Of a DNA stretch of 24,792 nt, positions 1-7,750 are shown one piece after another. This DNA is from Syntrophaceae bacterium UBA4778 (GTDB lineage: Bacteria > Desulfobacterota > Syntrophia > Syntrophales > UBA4778), in contig DHHG01000068.1 of NCBI GenBank assembly GCA_002403175.1, forward strand, positions 1 to 24,792, given 5' to 3'. The first letter of the stretch is position 1; each line of letters begins with the position of its first letter. Below the pieces are notes generated by a model that was not told the DNA's origin, did not search any database, and saw only the letters and a list, made by a program, of their open reading frames with translations. Both the position numbers and the translations under genes were made by a program.

Positions 1-92
1 CAATGTATCTTCCGATATTTAAAATGGCGTCGGTAGTGGGGTAGCCGCGGAAAAATTCCGCGCAGAGCATGTTCGCAGTGCCTTCAGTAATC

Positions 93-169
93 TGGTCGGG
101 ATGGCGCGATTTGAACGCGCGGATCCTGCGTCCCGAACGCAGTGCCCTACCAAGCTGGGCCACATCCCG
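93..169 (-). tRNA. tRNA-Pro (anticodon CGG)
   Basis: Read on the minus strand this 77-nt segment folds as a complete cloverleaf. The acceptor stem CGGGATG pairs with CATCCCG, followed by discriminator A and an encoded CCA. The D-stem is GCCC/GGGC. The anticodon stem CTGCG/CGCAG encloses the loop TTCGGGA, which puts CGG at positions 34-36, with G37 as usual for proline tRNAs. The T-arm has stem GCGCG/CGCGC around the loop TTCAAAT. It decodes CCG proline codons. It stands alone, with no second tRNA beside it. An AT-rich stretch at about 183-189 (TATATT on the minus strand) could be its -10 box, but I see no convincing -35. Confidence 0.96.
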
Positions 170-307
170 ACTAAAAAGTGAAAATATAAAATCCAGTCGG
201 AAAAGTCCACCTTTTTTTACAATATTCGCGACCAAATCGAGCTTTTCCACGTCATTGTTTTTTGAGCTTATTGATGCTATATGAAGGAACGGTTCATCGT
301 TCGGTTA

Positions 308-335
308 TTGACAAAATTCCCGTAATGCATATCTT
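308..335 (+). promoter_or_regulatory. candidate sigma70-type promoter for the DUF1178 gene
   Basis: A perfect TTGACA (308-313) is followed after 16 nt by TATCTT (330-335, four of six consensus matches), 45 bp upstream of the next start codon. The sequence fits a housekeeping promoter; its activity is inferred. Confidence 0.45.
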
Positions 336-379
336 ATGAACAAACAATGCAATATTTGGAATAGAACGGATGAGGTATT

Positions 380-793
380 ATGATTATTTACGACCTTAGA
401 TGTGAAAAAAACCATCGCTTTGAAGGCTGGTTCAACGATAGAGCGGCTTTTGAAGAGCAAAAAGCCAAACAACTATTATCATGCCCGATTTGCGGCAGCT
501 CCAAAATCGTTATGGTTCCTTCATCTATTTCGATAATGGCCAGGGATAACCGGAGTTCCGAGAAAGACATGAGAGAGGTCTCTCCATTGAAGGCCCTGGA
601 AACGTTCCATAAATTTCTCGACAAAAATTTTGAAGAAGTCGGGGATAAGTTTGCCGAAGTGGCCATGAAAATCCATTCAGGTGAGGAAGACAAGCGTAAT
701 ATCAAGGGAACCACTACGAAAGAAGAGGATGAGGCACTCAAAGAAGCGGGGGTGCAGTTCGTGAAAGTTCCGATACCCAAGTTCGACAGTTAA
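380..793 (+). CDS. DUF1178 family zinc-ribbon-like protein
   Basis: A 137-residue protein matching the DUF1178 family in layout and length. It opens with MIIYDLRCEKNHRFEGWF and has a CPICGS knuckle at residues 34-39. It ends with the family's C-terminal block (HSGEE about 99-103, then the TKEEDEAL region) before a terminal IP-rich tail. C8, H12, C34 and C37 could bind one zinc ion; that is inferred from spacing. The start at 380 is supported by GAGG four bases upstream. The gene is monocistronic: it has its own candidate promoter (308-335) and a strong terminator (821-847). The molecular function of the family is not known to me, so none is assigned. There is no signal peptide or membrane segment, so the protein is probably cytoplasmic. 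Confidence 0.9.
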   Translation: MIIYDLRCEKNHRFEGWFNDRAAFEEQKAKQLLSCPICGSSKIVMVPSSISIMARDNRSSEKDMREVSPLKALETFHKFLDKNFEEVGDKFAEVAMKIHSGEEDKRNIKGTTTKEEDEALKEAGVQFVKVPIPKFDS

Positions 794-820
794 TTAGGAA
801 CCCATTCTGGAATTCGGGGG

Positions 821-847
821 GGGGTCAGAATCCTGACCCCTTTTTTT
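821..847 (+). terminator. intrinsic (Rho-independent) terminator
   Basis: A perfect 8-bp stem, GGGGTCAG (821-828) and CTGACCCC (833-840), closes a 4-nt AATC loop and runs straight into seven T residues (841-847). It lies 28 bp after the DUF1178 stop and 144 bp before the next gene. It begins inside a run of nine G (816-824). Confidence 0.93.
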
Positions 848-849
848 AT

Positions 850-877
850 TTGACATTCTAGGCGAGTTTGCTTTTAT
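850..877 (+). promoter_or_regulatory. candidate promoter for the cysteine synthase-CysRS fusion gene
   Basis: TTGACA (850-855) and TTTTAT (872-877) are separated by 16 nt, directly after the terminator T-run. This would give a leader of roughly 100 nt before the start at 985. I see no T-box-like structure or other riboswitch in that leader. Confidence 0.45.
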
Positions 878-984
878 TTTTTATGGAGTTTTACTTCAAT
901 TGGCTTTTTTGATTAGACGCAAGTCCAAATAGCACGGAAAAAAAATTATATGAAACAAATAGCTGAGTTAAAAACCGGTGCTCC

Positions 985-3294
985 ATGAAAGAGTCGGCTA
1001 ACTCTGTTTTGAAGTTAATAGGAAACACTCCGCTCGTTGAGATCCGAAACCTCAATCCCAATGCTGCAGTGAAGATTTTCGCGAAACTGGAGAGCGCCAA
1101 CCCTGGGGGGTCGGTAAAAGACAGGGTCGCTCTTTCCATGATAGAGCGCGCAGAACAGAGGGGAGAACTGACCAAGGATAAAATTATTCTGGAAGCAACC
1201 AGCGGAAATACCGGAATCGGATTGGCCATGGTCGCCGCCGTAAAAGGATACAAGCTTCTGCTGATGATGCCGGAATCGGCAAGCGAGGAGAGGAAAAAAA
1301 TTCTCAAGGCATTGGGGGCGGAATTGCGTTTAACACCCGCAGCATTGGGAACAGATGGAGCAATCGAGGAAGCCTACCACTTGGCCCGTGAAAATCCGGA
1401 CAAGTATTTTTGCACGGATCAGTTCAATAATGAAGACAACATAGCCGCTCACTATTACGGAACGGCGGAGGAAATATGGAACCAGACCGGGGGCAAGGTC
1501 ACCATGATTGTCTCTTCCATAGGAACCTCCGGAACGATTATGGGTATTTCCAAGCGATTAAAGGAGTACGATCCTGCAATCCGGATTATTGCGGTCGAAC
1601 CCTATTTGCGCCATAAGATACAAGGGCTCAAAAACATGAAAGAGTCCTATCAGCCCGGAATTTACGACAGAAGCAGACTCGATGAGAAAGTAAATATTCT
1701 CGACGAGGAGGCATTTGAAATGGCCCGCAGATTATCACGCGAGGAGGGCATCCTTGCGGGCATGAGCTCGGGCGCAGCTATGCATGTCGCCATCGAAAAA
1801 GCAAAGACCCTCGACAAAGGCCTCATCGTAGTTATTCTACCGGACAGTGCAGAGAGATATCTCAGCACGGACCTCTTTGCTGATAGGCAAAAATCCTCAT
1901 TACGCATTTACAATACATTGACAAGAAACAAGGAATCTTTCGAACCGATCCAACCGGATACAGTTCTGATGCACACCTGCGGGCCGACCGTTCATGAAGT
2001 CCCGCATATCGGCAACTACCGAAGATTTGTCGTATCCGATATGATTATGAGATACCTGGAATACAAGGGCTATCAGGTCAGGCATTTCACGAATATTGTG
2101 GATCTCGCCGACAGATCCATAAAGGGAGCAGATCGTGCAGGACAGGATCTCAGGGAGTTCACAAGCCGGCGCCTTGAAGAATTCATGAAAGATATTTCAG
2201 AGCTGAATATCCGGAAAGATACTCAATATCCGAGGGCAAGCGAGAACGTAGATGCAATGATAAAACTCGCGGAGACGCTCATGGACAAAGGATTTGCTTA
2301 CGAAAAGCTCCGCTCCGTCTATTTTGATATCTCCAAACTGGATGATTACGGAATTTTATCCAACATCAGACTTGATCAGAACAGGCGAGAGAAAACGATC
2401 GATCAGGACGATTACGAAAAAGACAGCCCTATGGATTTTACACTTTTAAAAAGATCCAATCTGGCCGAATTGAAAAGGGGTGTTTTTTATAAGACCAAAT
2501 GGGGGAATGTCAGGCCAAGCTGGCATCTTGAATGTGCCGCAATCTCGATGAAGTACCTTTCGGATACGTTCGACATACACGCCAGTGGATCGGATATCAT
2601 TTTTCCTCATTGTGAAAATGTCCTGGCCATCGGAAAGGCAAAAACAGGGAAACATACGGCGAATTACTGGATCAATACGGAATTGGTCATGCGTGACGGA
2701 AAGAAAATGTCAAGATCCATGGACAACTCGTTCACTTTGCAGGATCTGATGCAAAAAGGCTATCACCCAAAGGAGATCCGCTATTTCCTTCTCAGTTCTC
2801 ATTATCGAAAGCCGTTGAATTTTTCCTTTGGAGCACTGGACACTGCTAAAAATACGATCCGGCATCTGGATGAATTTATCCAGCATTTAATGCGTTACCG
2901 ATCAGGGAGGGGCTGCCCCGATGTTGATCAGTTCCTTTACGATTTGAATCATGGCTTCTCAGAAGCCATGGATGATGATTTCAATATATCGCAGGTCTTC
3001 GCTCACCTTTTCGATTTTGTTAAAAAGATAAATAAACCCCTGAACAAAGGCGATCTAGGTGTAGCGGAACGAGATCGTGTTCTGGAGACAATGAGAAAAA
3101 TCGATTCCGTCCTGGGCATAATGAATTTTTCGGAGGAAAAGCTGGATCAGGAATCATTTGATCTTTTGCAGTTGCGGGAAGAAGCCAGAAAGGCCGGAAA
3201 CTGGGAGCAATCAGATCGGATCAGAAGAACGCTTGCTGAAAAAGGGGTTTTGGTCCAGGATACAGTGAATGGAACGATCTGGCGAAAAGAATAA
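985..3294 (+). CDS. cysS: fused PLP-dependent cysteine synthase and cysteinyl-tRNA synthetase
   Basis: One uninterrupted 769-residue frame. Residues about 1-303 are a complete CysK/CysM-type cysteine synthase (O-acetylserine + sulfide to cysteine). It has NPGGSVKDR with the PLP lysine K45, TSGNTG, GTSGT, the SSGAA loop and a YLST end that marks the usual C terminus of the enzyme; the pattern is closer to CysM than CysK. After only about 7-10 linking residues, residues about 313-769 form a full-length CysRS. It has CGPTV (C332), HIGN (341-344), WHLEC (W513, C517), FPHCENV (542-548), KMSRS (574-578), the anticodon-binding region and the typical C-terminal tail ending in a TIWR-like motif. Relative to E. 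coli CysRS, the zinc ligands C28, C209 and H234 are kept but E238 is V546; see findings. The gene has its own candidate promoter. The start at 985 agrees with the family N terminus, though the ribosome site is weak. Both catalytic cores look intact apart from the noted substitutions; whether the CysRS half charges tRNA-Cys is uncertain. Confidence 0.93.
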   Translation: MKESANSVLKLIGNTPLVEIRNLNPNAAVKIFAKLESANPGGSVKDRVALSMIERAEQRGELTKDKIILEATSGNTGIGLAMVAAVKGYKLLLMMPESASEERKKILKALGAELRLTPAALGTDGAIEEAYHLARENPDKYFCTDQFNNEDNIAAHYYGTAEEIWNQTGGKVTMIVSSIGTSGTIMGISKRLKEYDPAIRIIAVEPYLRHKIQGLKNMKESYQPGIYDRSRLDEKVNILDEEAFEMARRLSREEGILAGMSSGAAMHVAIEKAKTLDKGLIVVILPDSAERYLSTDLFADRQKSSLRIYNTLTRNKESFEPIQPDTVLMHTCGPTVHEVPHIGNYRRFVVSDMIMRYLEYKGYQVRHFTNIVDLADRSIKGADRAGQDLREFTSRRLEEFMKDISELNIRKDTQYPRASENVDAMIKLAETLMDKGFAYEKLRSVYFDISKLDDYGILSNIRLDQNRREKTIDQDDYEKDSPMDFTLLKRSNLAELKRGVFYKTKWGNVRPSWHLECAAISMKYLSDTFDIHASGSDIIFPHCENVLAIGKAKTGKHTANYWINTELVMRDGKKMSRSMDNSFTLQDLMQKGYHPKEIRYFLLSSHYRKPLNFSFGALDTAKNTIRHLDEFIQHLMRYRSGRGCPDVDQFLYDLNHGFSEAMDDDFNISQVFAHLFDFVKKINKPLNKGDLGVAERDRVLETMRKIDSVLGIMNFSEEKLDQESFDLLQLREEARKAGNWEQSDRIRRTLAEKGVLVQDTVNGTIWRKE

Positions 3295-3343
3295 ACGGCT
3301 TTCTTCTTTAAGGAGACTGCTTTGAAAGGTTGAAAACCTCCCG

Positions 3344-4930
3344 CTAAATCAGAACCCTGTCAGATGCCCTCCTGCGTTTATTGCTCTTATGCAGAGGAGC
3401 AGAAAGCGTTGTACAAACCCCTTCCCCGGAATTTGATTCTATGCTCATGGCGCCTCCGATATGGGTCAGGCGCTCTCTGATACTGAAAAGCCCGAATCCT
3501 TTCTCCGAACTTTCCGGAGATTCAGATTTGTACGTAAATCCGACCCCGTCGTCTTTCACCTGGATCCGAATCTTCTCCTGAGACATCCCCAAATTAACCT
3601 GAATCCGACTGGCCTTTGCATGTTTTATGCTGTTCATCAAAAGCTCGCGCGTGGCCTGATATAGCAGGATCTGAAAATCATATTCCGGAACCTGAACCCG
3701 CTCCTCTATAGAGAGGGAAACCGGGATTCCATATCTTTCCTGTATCTGTTCAGTAAGCCACTCTACAGCCGCAGGAAATCCAAATTGATGGAGAACCGGA
3801 GAGCTCAATTCCCTTGTAATGGACCGTGTATCCTGAATAGCACTCTCAACTAGTTGAAGGATTTGATTGAGCGGTTCGGTCTGAATACCCTGCGTACCCT
3901 CTCGAAGCACTTCCAGCTTCAATTTGGAGATAGCGAGCGTCTGACCGATACGCTCGTGCAACTCCGTGGCAAGTCTCTGCCTTTCCCTTTCTTCAGCCAG
4001 TGTCAACTCGGATGTCATAGAACGAAGCTTCTCGTGATAACCCTGGAGGATTTTTTCGGTCTGATCCCGTTTCATGATCTCCGACTGAAGTTTCAGATTC
4101 GTTTTTTCCAGTTCACTGTGAGCCTGTTTCAGGACATCCTCGGCGTACTTGCGTTCCGTAATATCCTTGGAAATAACAGTGACCGAAACCACCTTGCCTG
4201 TCTCCGGGTCCCTCACAGGACTCAACGTCCTCAGGTAATACCGGTTGTCCCCCGCTCCGCTGTCCTCAAACTGAATGGATGATCCGCTTTCGATCACTTG
4301 AGGCAACTTCGAAAGCAGCTCCTCTTCCTGCCTCCCGGTATGAAAGGATCCGTATGGACGACCGATCACTTCCTCAGGGCTGAGCCCTATCCGGGAAAGA
4401 TATTTCTCATTGGCAAAAAGATAAACACCGGAAGGGTCCAGCATGTATATGGAATCGTCCGTCGATTCAACTAGAGACCGATACTTCTCTTCCGAATCGC
4501 GGAGTTTTTTCTCCATCGCTTTGCGCTGCTTTCTTTCCTGAACATCGCGCATCGCCCTTAAAACAGCGGATGGAAGACGGGAGAGACGATCCTTCAATAT
4601 ATAATCGGTAGCACCTTCCCGCAGAAGTTCGATCGCCCGCTCCTCACCCATTGCGCCTGATACAAAGATGAACGGCAACTCGGGCATCCGGCGTCGCGTA
4701 ATGCCCAAAGCAGACATCCCATCAAAAGACGGCAGAGAGTAATCCGCTAAAATCAGATCCGGGCAGAACTCCTCCAATGTCCGGGTAAAATCTTCCCGCG
4801 TCTCAACACGTCGCGCGGTGAATCCAATACCGGCACTCTGCAGCTCGTATTGCATCAAGTCCGCATCCGACTCCAGATCCTCCACGATCAGAATCCGCAA
4901 CGGCTCTTGGGTTTTATGGGATTTTGGCAT
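3344..4930 (-). CDS. receiver-PAS hybrid histidine kinase (NarL/HisKA_3 type)
   Basis: A 528-residue cytoplasmic signalling protein. Residues about 11-130 are a CheY-like receiver (acidic pair E17/D18, phospho-acceptor D63, VSGA and YILKD motifs). Residues about 150-275 are a PAS domain ending in the DITERK signature, and a short coiled coil follows. A HisKA_3-like dimerisation domain carries ELHERIGQ with H325, and the HATPase has N, DDGVGF and GFGLFSIRERL motifs. It probably receives a phosphoryl group on D63 and autophosphorylates H325; its partner regulator is not in the window. The upstream diguanylate-cyclase gene stops one base before this ATG (TAA-T-ATG), so the two are probably co-transcribed and translationally coupled. 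A TTG in frame at 4951 would extend it by 7 residues, but the ATG gives the same short leader as the paralogues. Residues up to about 275 are nearly identical to the upstream gene. Confidence 0.88.
   Translation of the reverse strand: MPKSHKTQEPLRILIVEDLESDADLMQYELQSAGIGFTARRVETREDFTRTLEEFCPDLILADYSLPSFDGMSALGITRRRMPELPFIFVSGAMGEERAIELLREGATDYILKDRLSRLPSAVLRAMRDVQERKQRKAMEKKLRDSEEKYRSLVESTDDSIYMLDPSGVYLFANEKYLSRIGLSPEEVIGRPYGSFHTGRQEEELLSKLPQVIESGSSIQFEDSGAGDNRYYLRTLSPVRDPETGKVVSVTVISKDITERKYAEDVLKQAHSELEKTNLKLQSEIMKRDQTEKILQGYHEKLRSMTSELTLAEERERQRLATELHERIGQTLAISKLKLEVLREGTQGIQTEPLNQILQLVESAIQDTRSITRELSSPVLHQFGFPAAVEWLTEQIQERYGIPVSLSIEERVQVPEYDFQILLYQATRELLMNSIKHAKASRIQVNLGMSQEKIRIQVKDDGVGFTYKSESPESSEKGFGLFSIRERLTHIGGAMSIESNSGEGVCTTLSAPLHKSNKRRRASDRVLI
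4104..4903. repeat. 800-bp direct repeat, copy 1 (receiver-PAS module)
   Basis: This aligns base for base, without insertions or deletions, to 6076-6875 (constant offset 1972). I count about 30 mismatches by eye, roughly 96% identity. It encodes the receiver and PAS domains of the histidine kinase. Differences cluster in the receiver-coding end, while 4205-4357 has no mismatch to its partner. Both boundaries fall inside the coding sequence, and flanking sequence is unrelated. Confidence 0.9.
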
Positions 4931-4931
4931 A

Positions 4932-6899
4932 TTAAGGCTCAAATAAGGCAACCTGATTTCGGCCCTGCACCTTTGCCCTGTAAAGGGCGATATCCGCCTT
5001 TTGAAGAACTTGATCCACCGTATCCCCGTTATCGGGAAAAACAGCTATACCGATCGAAACGGTTTTTCTTCCCAACGAATGTCCCTGATATTGAATTTCC
5101 ATTTCATTGATCTGCTTCCGGAGGGATTCCGCTCTCTGGATCACCACCTCCGGATATGTCTCCGGCAGAACGATGACGAACTCTTCTCCTCCGTAACGAC
5201 AGGCAAAATCTTCCGTTCGGACCTGCCCCTTCAAAAATGCCCCTAGTTCACGTAAATAGACGTCGCCAGCCTCATGTCCAAAAGTGTCATTGATATTTTT
5301 AAAAAAATCTATATCCAGCATCATGATCCCCAGAGGCGTTCCTTTTCGAGCCATTCTGTGCAATTCCCGGTTCAGTAGCTCCCCAAGGTATCTACGATTA
5401 TAAAGACCGGTTAATGCATCGTGCATGGATTGGATGTAGAGCGTTTCCCTGAGCCTGAAATTGGCAAGAGAGAGCGCGGTAGCTTCAGCAACGGCAATGG
5501 CCAACTGCTGCTTGTGCTTAATAAGCCTCTCTCGTGTTTCCTTCGGATAACTTTTCCAAGCAGGATCAAAAATCAATGTAAGAAGACCTAGCGTTTCCCC
5601 CTGCGCAGTCATAGGTACATCAAAATAATCAACTCCTAAGGATTTAATGTGGGCACAAACCAATTCAGAACGAGAACTTTCTACCAGATAGGGACGCCCT
5701 AGCCGTAGCGCCCAACACTCCTTCGGTTCAAGAATCTGATCCTCTTGACTATCCTTCCCCCAAGAGACAACAGTCTCAAGGAGGTTCTTATCAGAATCCA
5801 GGAGATAGACGGATCCGGATTCGGTTGAGAATAACTTCTGAAAAGATCGTGCTATCACCTGATGAGCTTCCTGAACAGAAACACATGCCTGAAGAAGACT
5901 GCTGGTCTCACTGAGAATCTCAATCTCACGATTCCTGATTTCCAATTCCTTTATTGTAGATGAAAGCTCTTCATTGGTTTTGATTAATGCATTCTCCGCA
6001 ATCTTTCTTTCTTCTACTTCCTGTTTTAAGAGATCATTTGAAGCAGCCAGCTCTGCGGTACGTTCCTTAACCCTGTTTTCCAGTTCACTGTGAGCCTGTT
6101 TCAGGACATCCTCGGCGTACTTGCGTTCCGTAATATCCTTGGAAATAACAGTGACTGAAACCACCTTCCCTGTCTCCGGGTCCCTCACAGGACTCAACGT
6201 CCTCAGGTAATACCGGTTGTCCCCCGCTCCGCTGTCCTCAAACTGAATGGATGATCCGCTTTCGATCACTTGAGGCAACTTCGAAAGCAGCTCCTCTTCC
6301 TGCCTCCCGGTATGAAAGGATCCGTATGGACGGCCGATCACTTCCTCCGGGCTGAGTCCTATCCGGGAAAGATATTTCTCATTGGCAAAAAGATAAACAC
6401 CGGAAGGGTCCAGCATGTATATGGAATCGTCCGTCGATTCGACAAGAGACCGATACTTCTCTTCCGAATCGCGGAGCTTTTTTTCCATCGCTTTGCGCTG
6501 CTTTCTTTCCTGAACATCGCGCATCGCCCTTAAAACAGCGGATGGAAGACGGGAGAGACGATCCTTCAATATATAATCGGTCGCACCTTCCCGCAGAAGT
6601 TCGATCGCCCGCTCTTCCCCCATTGCGCCTGAGACAAAGATGAACGGCAGCTCGGGCCTCTGGCGTCGCGTAATGCCCAAAGCAGACATCCCGTCAAAAG
6701 ACGGCAGGGAGTAATCCGCTAAAATCAGATCCGGGCAGAACTCCTCCAATGTCCGGGTGAACGCTTCCCGTGTCTCAACCCGGCGCGAGGTGAATTCAAT
6801 ACCGGCACTCTGCAGCTCGTATTGCATCAAGTCCGCATCCGACTCCAGATCCTCTACGATCAGAATCCGCAACGGTTTTTTGGGTGATTCAATTTCCAT
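4932..6899 (-). CDS. receiver-PAS-GAF-GGDEF diguanylate cyclase
   Basis: A 655-residue response-regulator-like cyclase predicted to make cyclic di-GMP from 2 GTP. From the N terminus it has a receiver (LRILIVEDLESDAD, then ILADYSLPSFDG with the acceptor Asp), PAS (to DITERK), a coiled coil, GAF (about 335-470) and GGDEF. The active motif is GGEEF at residues 570-574, preceded five residues earlier by RTED (561-564), which fits the RxxD inhibitory I-site. There is no EAL or HD-GYP domain and no membrane segment. The frame continues upstream to an ATG at 6989, but that codon has no ribosome site. I prefer 6899, which follows AAGGGG and gives an 11-residue leader matching the downstream paralogue. 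It is first in a two-gene unit with the histidine kinase. The receiver suggests control by a kinase outside the window, possibly shared with the neighbour. Confidence 0.88.
   Translation of the reverse strand: MEIESPKKPLRILIVEDLESDADLMQYELQSAGIEFTSRRVETREAFTRTLEEFCPDLILADYSLPSFDGMSALGITRRQRPELPFIFVSGAMGEERAIELLREGATDYILKDRLSRLPSAVLRAMRDVQERKQRKAMEKKLRDSEEKYRSLVESTDDSIYMLDPSGVYLFANEKYLSRIGLSPEEVIGRPYGSFHTGRQEEELLSKLPQVIESGSSIQFEDSGAGDNRYYLRTLSPVRDPETGKVVSVTVISKDITERKYAEDVLKQAHSELENRVKERTAELAASNDLLKQEVEERKIAENALIKTNEELSSTIKELEIRNREIEILSETSSLLQACVSVQEAHQVIARSFQKLFSTESGSVYLLDSDKNLLETVVSWGKDSQEDQILEPKECWALRLGRPYLVESSRSELVCAHIKSLGVDYFDVPMTAQGETLGLLTLIFDPAWKSYPKETRERLIKHKQQLAIAVAEATALSLANFRLRETLYIQSMHDALTGLYNRRYLGELLNRELHRMARKGTPLGIMMLDIDFFKNINDTFGHEAGDVYLRELGAFLKGQVRTEDFACRYGGEEFVIVLPETYPEVVIQRAESLRKQINEMEIQYQGHSLGRKTVSIGIAVFPDNGDTVDQVLQKADIALYRAKVQGRNQVALFEP
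6076..6875. repeat. 800-bp direct repeat, copy 2 (receiver-PAS module)
   Basis: Partner of 4104-4903, encoding the receiver and PAS domains of the diguanylate cyclase. It has the same length with no indel and is about 96% identical. The match begins at the TTTTCC before the PAS-proximal coiled coil and ends at the CGG encoding the start of the receiver beta-1 strand. The pattern fits tandem duplication or later gene conversion; the sequence alone does not say which copy is older. Confidence 0.9.
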
Positions 6900-7173
6900 A
6901 TCCCCTTCGCGTGTCAACAATAAAGGGTCTTCATCCCCTGCGCAGAAAGGTATCTTTTTTTCCGAATCGTCCGAGGAATTCGAAGCCATAATTTTATAGT
7001 AGAATCAAGTTTGAACGGAGTTGTTGAACTATCTGGGAAAAATTTAAAAACACTGTTTAGATAGAAAATGGAAGTTATCTGGGCACAAATACCTGAATCC
7101 GGCAGCGAGCACATTTCCCGCTATGCCGCGGGGTAAGCGAGCGAATCATGTTTAAACATCTTCCTCAAGGATC

Positions 7174-7207
7174 GGAGATTCGCCGGGGCTTTGTCCGGTG
7201 AGTCTCC
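7174..7207 (+). other. 13-bp stem-loop that pairs fully only as plus-strand RNA
   Basis: GGAGATTCGCCGG (7174-7186) pairs with CCGGTGAGTCTCC (7195-7207) around an 8-nt loop GGCTTTGT. The two non-Watson-Crick positions are G.T (G.U in plus-strand RNA) and would be A.C mismatches on the other strand. No T-run follows, so it is not a standard terminator. An RNA element or a remnant of one is possible. Confidence 0.5.
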
Positions 7208-7707
7208 AAAAGTAGTTTTCAAGGATGAACTGCTAAATTATGAAGTAGGCTCTAAACTGTCGACAATATATATTTTTTATAAAGATGAGCCAGCTGGGAT
7301 TAAAAGTCAAGTTCCATAAGGGCTTGCGCATACCGAACTATTTTCGAAGTATTCAGGAGCTTCAGAAACCAGCTCAAAAATAGGGAACTTATACTCATTT
7401 TGCTTTCGATATATGGAAAGTGATTGTCCATTCTATCGATCCAATGGAACCACACTCTTAAGCATAGTTCCTTGCGAAAAAAAGTCAACAGCTTTGGCTC
7501 TATTTGGTTAATTCTACTCTGCCCATTGGATCTACGGCAGGAGACGAATGCTAACAGCACGCAGAGAAAGCCCAGTGATTCTGATTTTCAAATCTTGACT
7601 TTAGATCCGTCTTTTTCAGTTATTTTTTCCCGGTCTGAATTCCGACTGTACAACCGACATTGGACCACCGTTTTTCAGAAAAGTGAATTCCCGTTTGGAT
7701 CGGCCAT

Positions 7708-7750
7708 AGTCTGCACGGAACCGCGTTTTATTGCCGGTTCCGTGCAGACT
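7708..7750. repeat. perfect 16-bp inverted repeat with 11-nt loop
   Basis: AGTCTGCACGGAACCG (7708-7723) and its exact complement CGGTTCCGTGCAGACT (7735-7750) flank an AT-rich loop, CGTTTTATTGC. It lies 139 bp beyond the 3' end of the cyclophilin gene. Neither strand has a U-tract after the stem, so it is not a classical terminator, though it could block 3' exonucleases. It could also be a small palindromic mobile unit (REP/MITE-like). I found no second copy in the window. Confidence 0.75.

Noticed and set aside
46..62. CGCGGAA/TTCCGCG hairpin downstream of tRNA-Pro as a terminator
   Set aside because: The 7-bp stem has a 3-nt loop but no T-run follows on the minus strand, so I could not support a terminator.
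69..284. 71-codon plus-strand frame over the tRNA
   Set aside because: It runs antisense through tRNA-Pro, has no ribosome site, and its translation has no protein-like pattern.
850..984. Possible T-box or S-box leader controlling the cysteine fusion gene
   Set aside because: The leader shows no specifier stem, T-box motif or terminator/antiterminator pair; the only terminator lies upstream of the promoter and belongs to the preceding gene.
6900..6989. Upstream 30-residue extension of the diguanylate cyclase (ATG 6989)
   Set aside because: It has no ribosome site, and both paralogues start their receiver after a leader of about 11 residues, which matches the ATG at 6899. It is not fully excluded.
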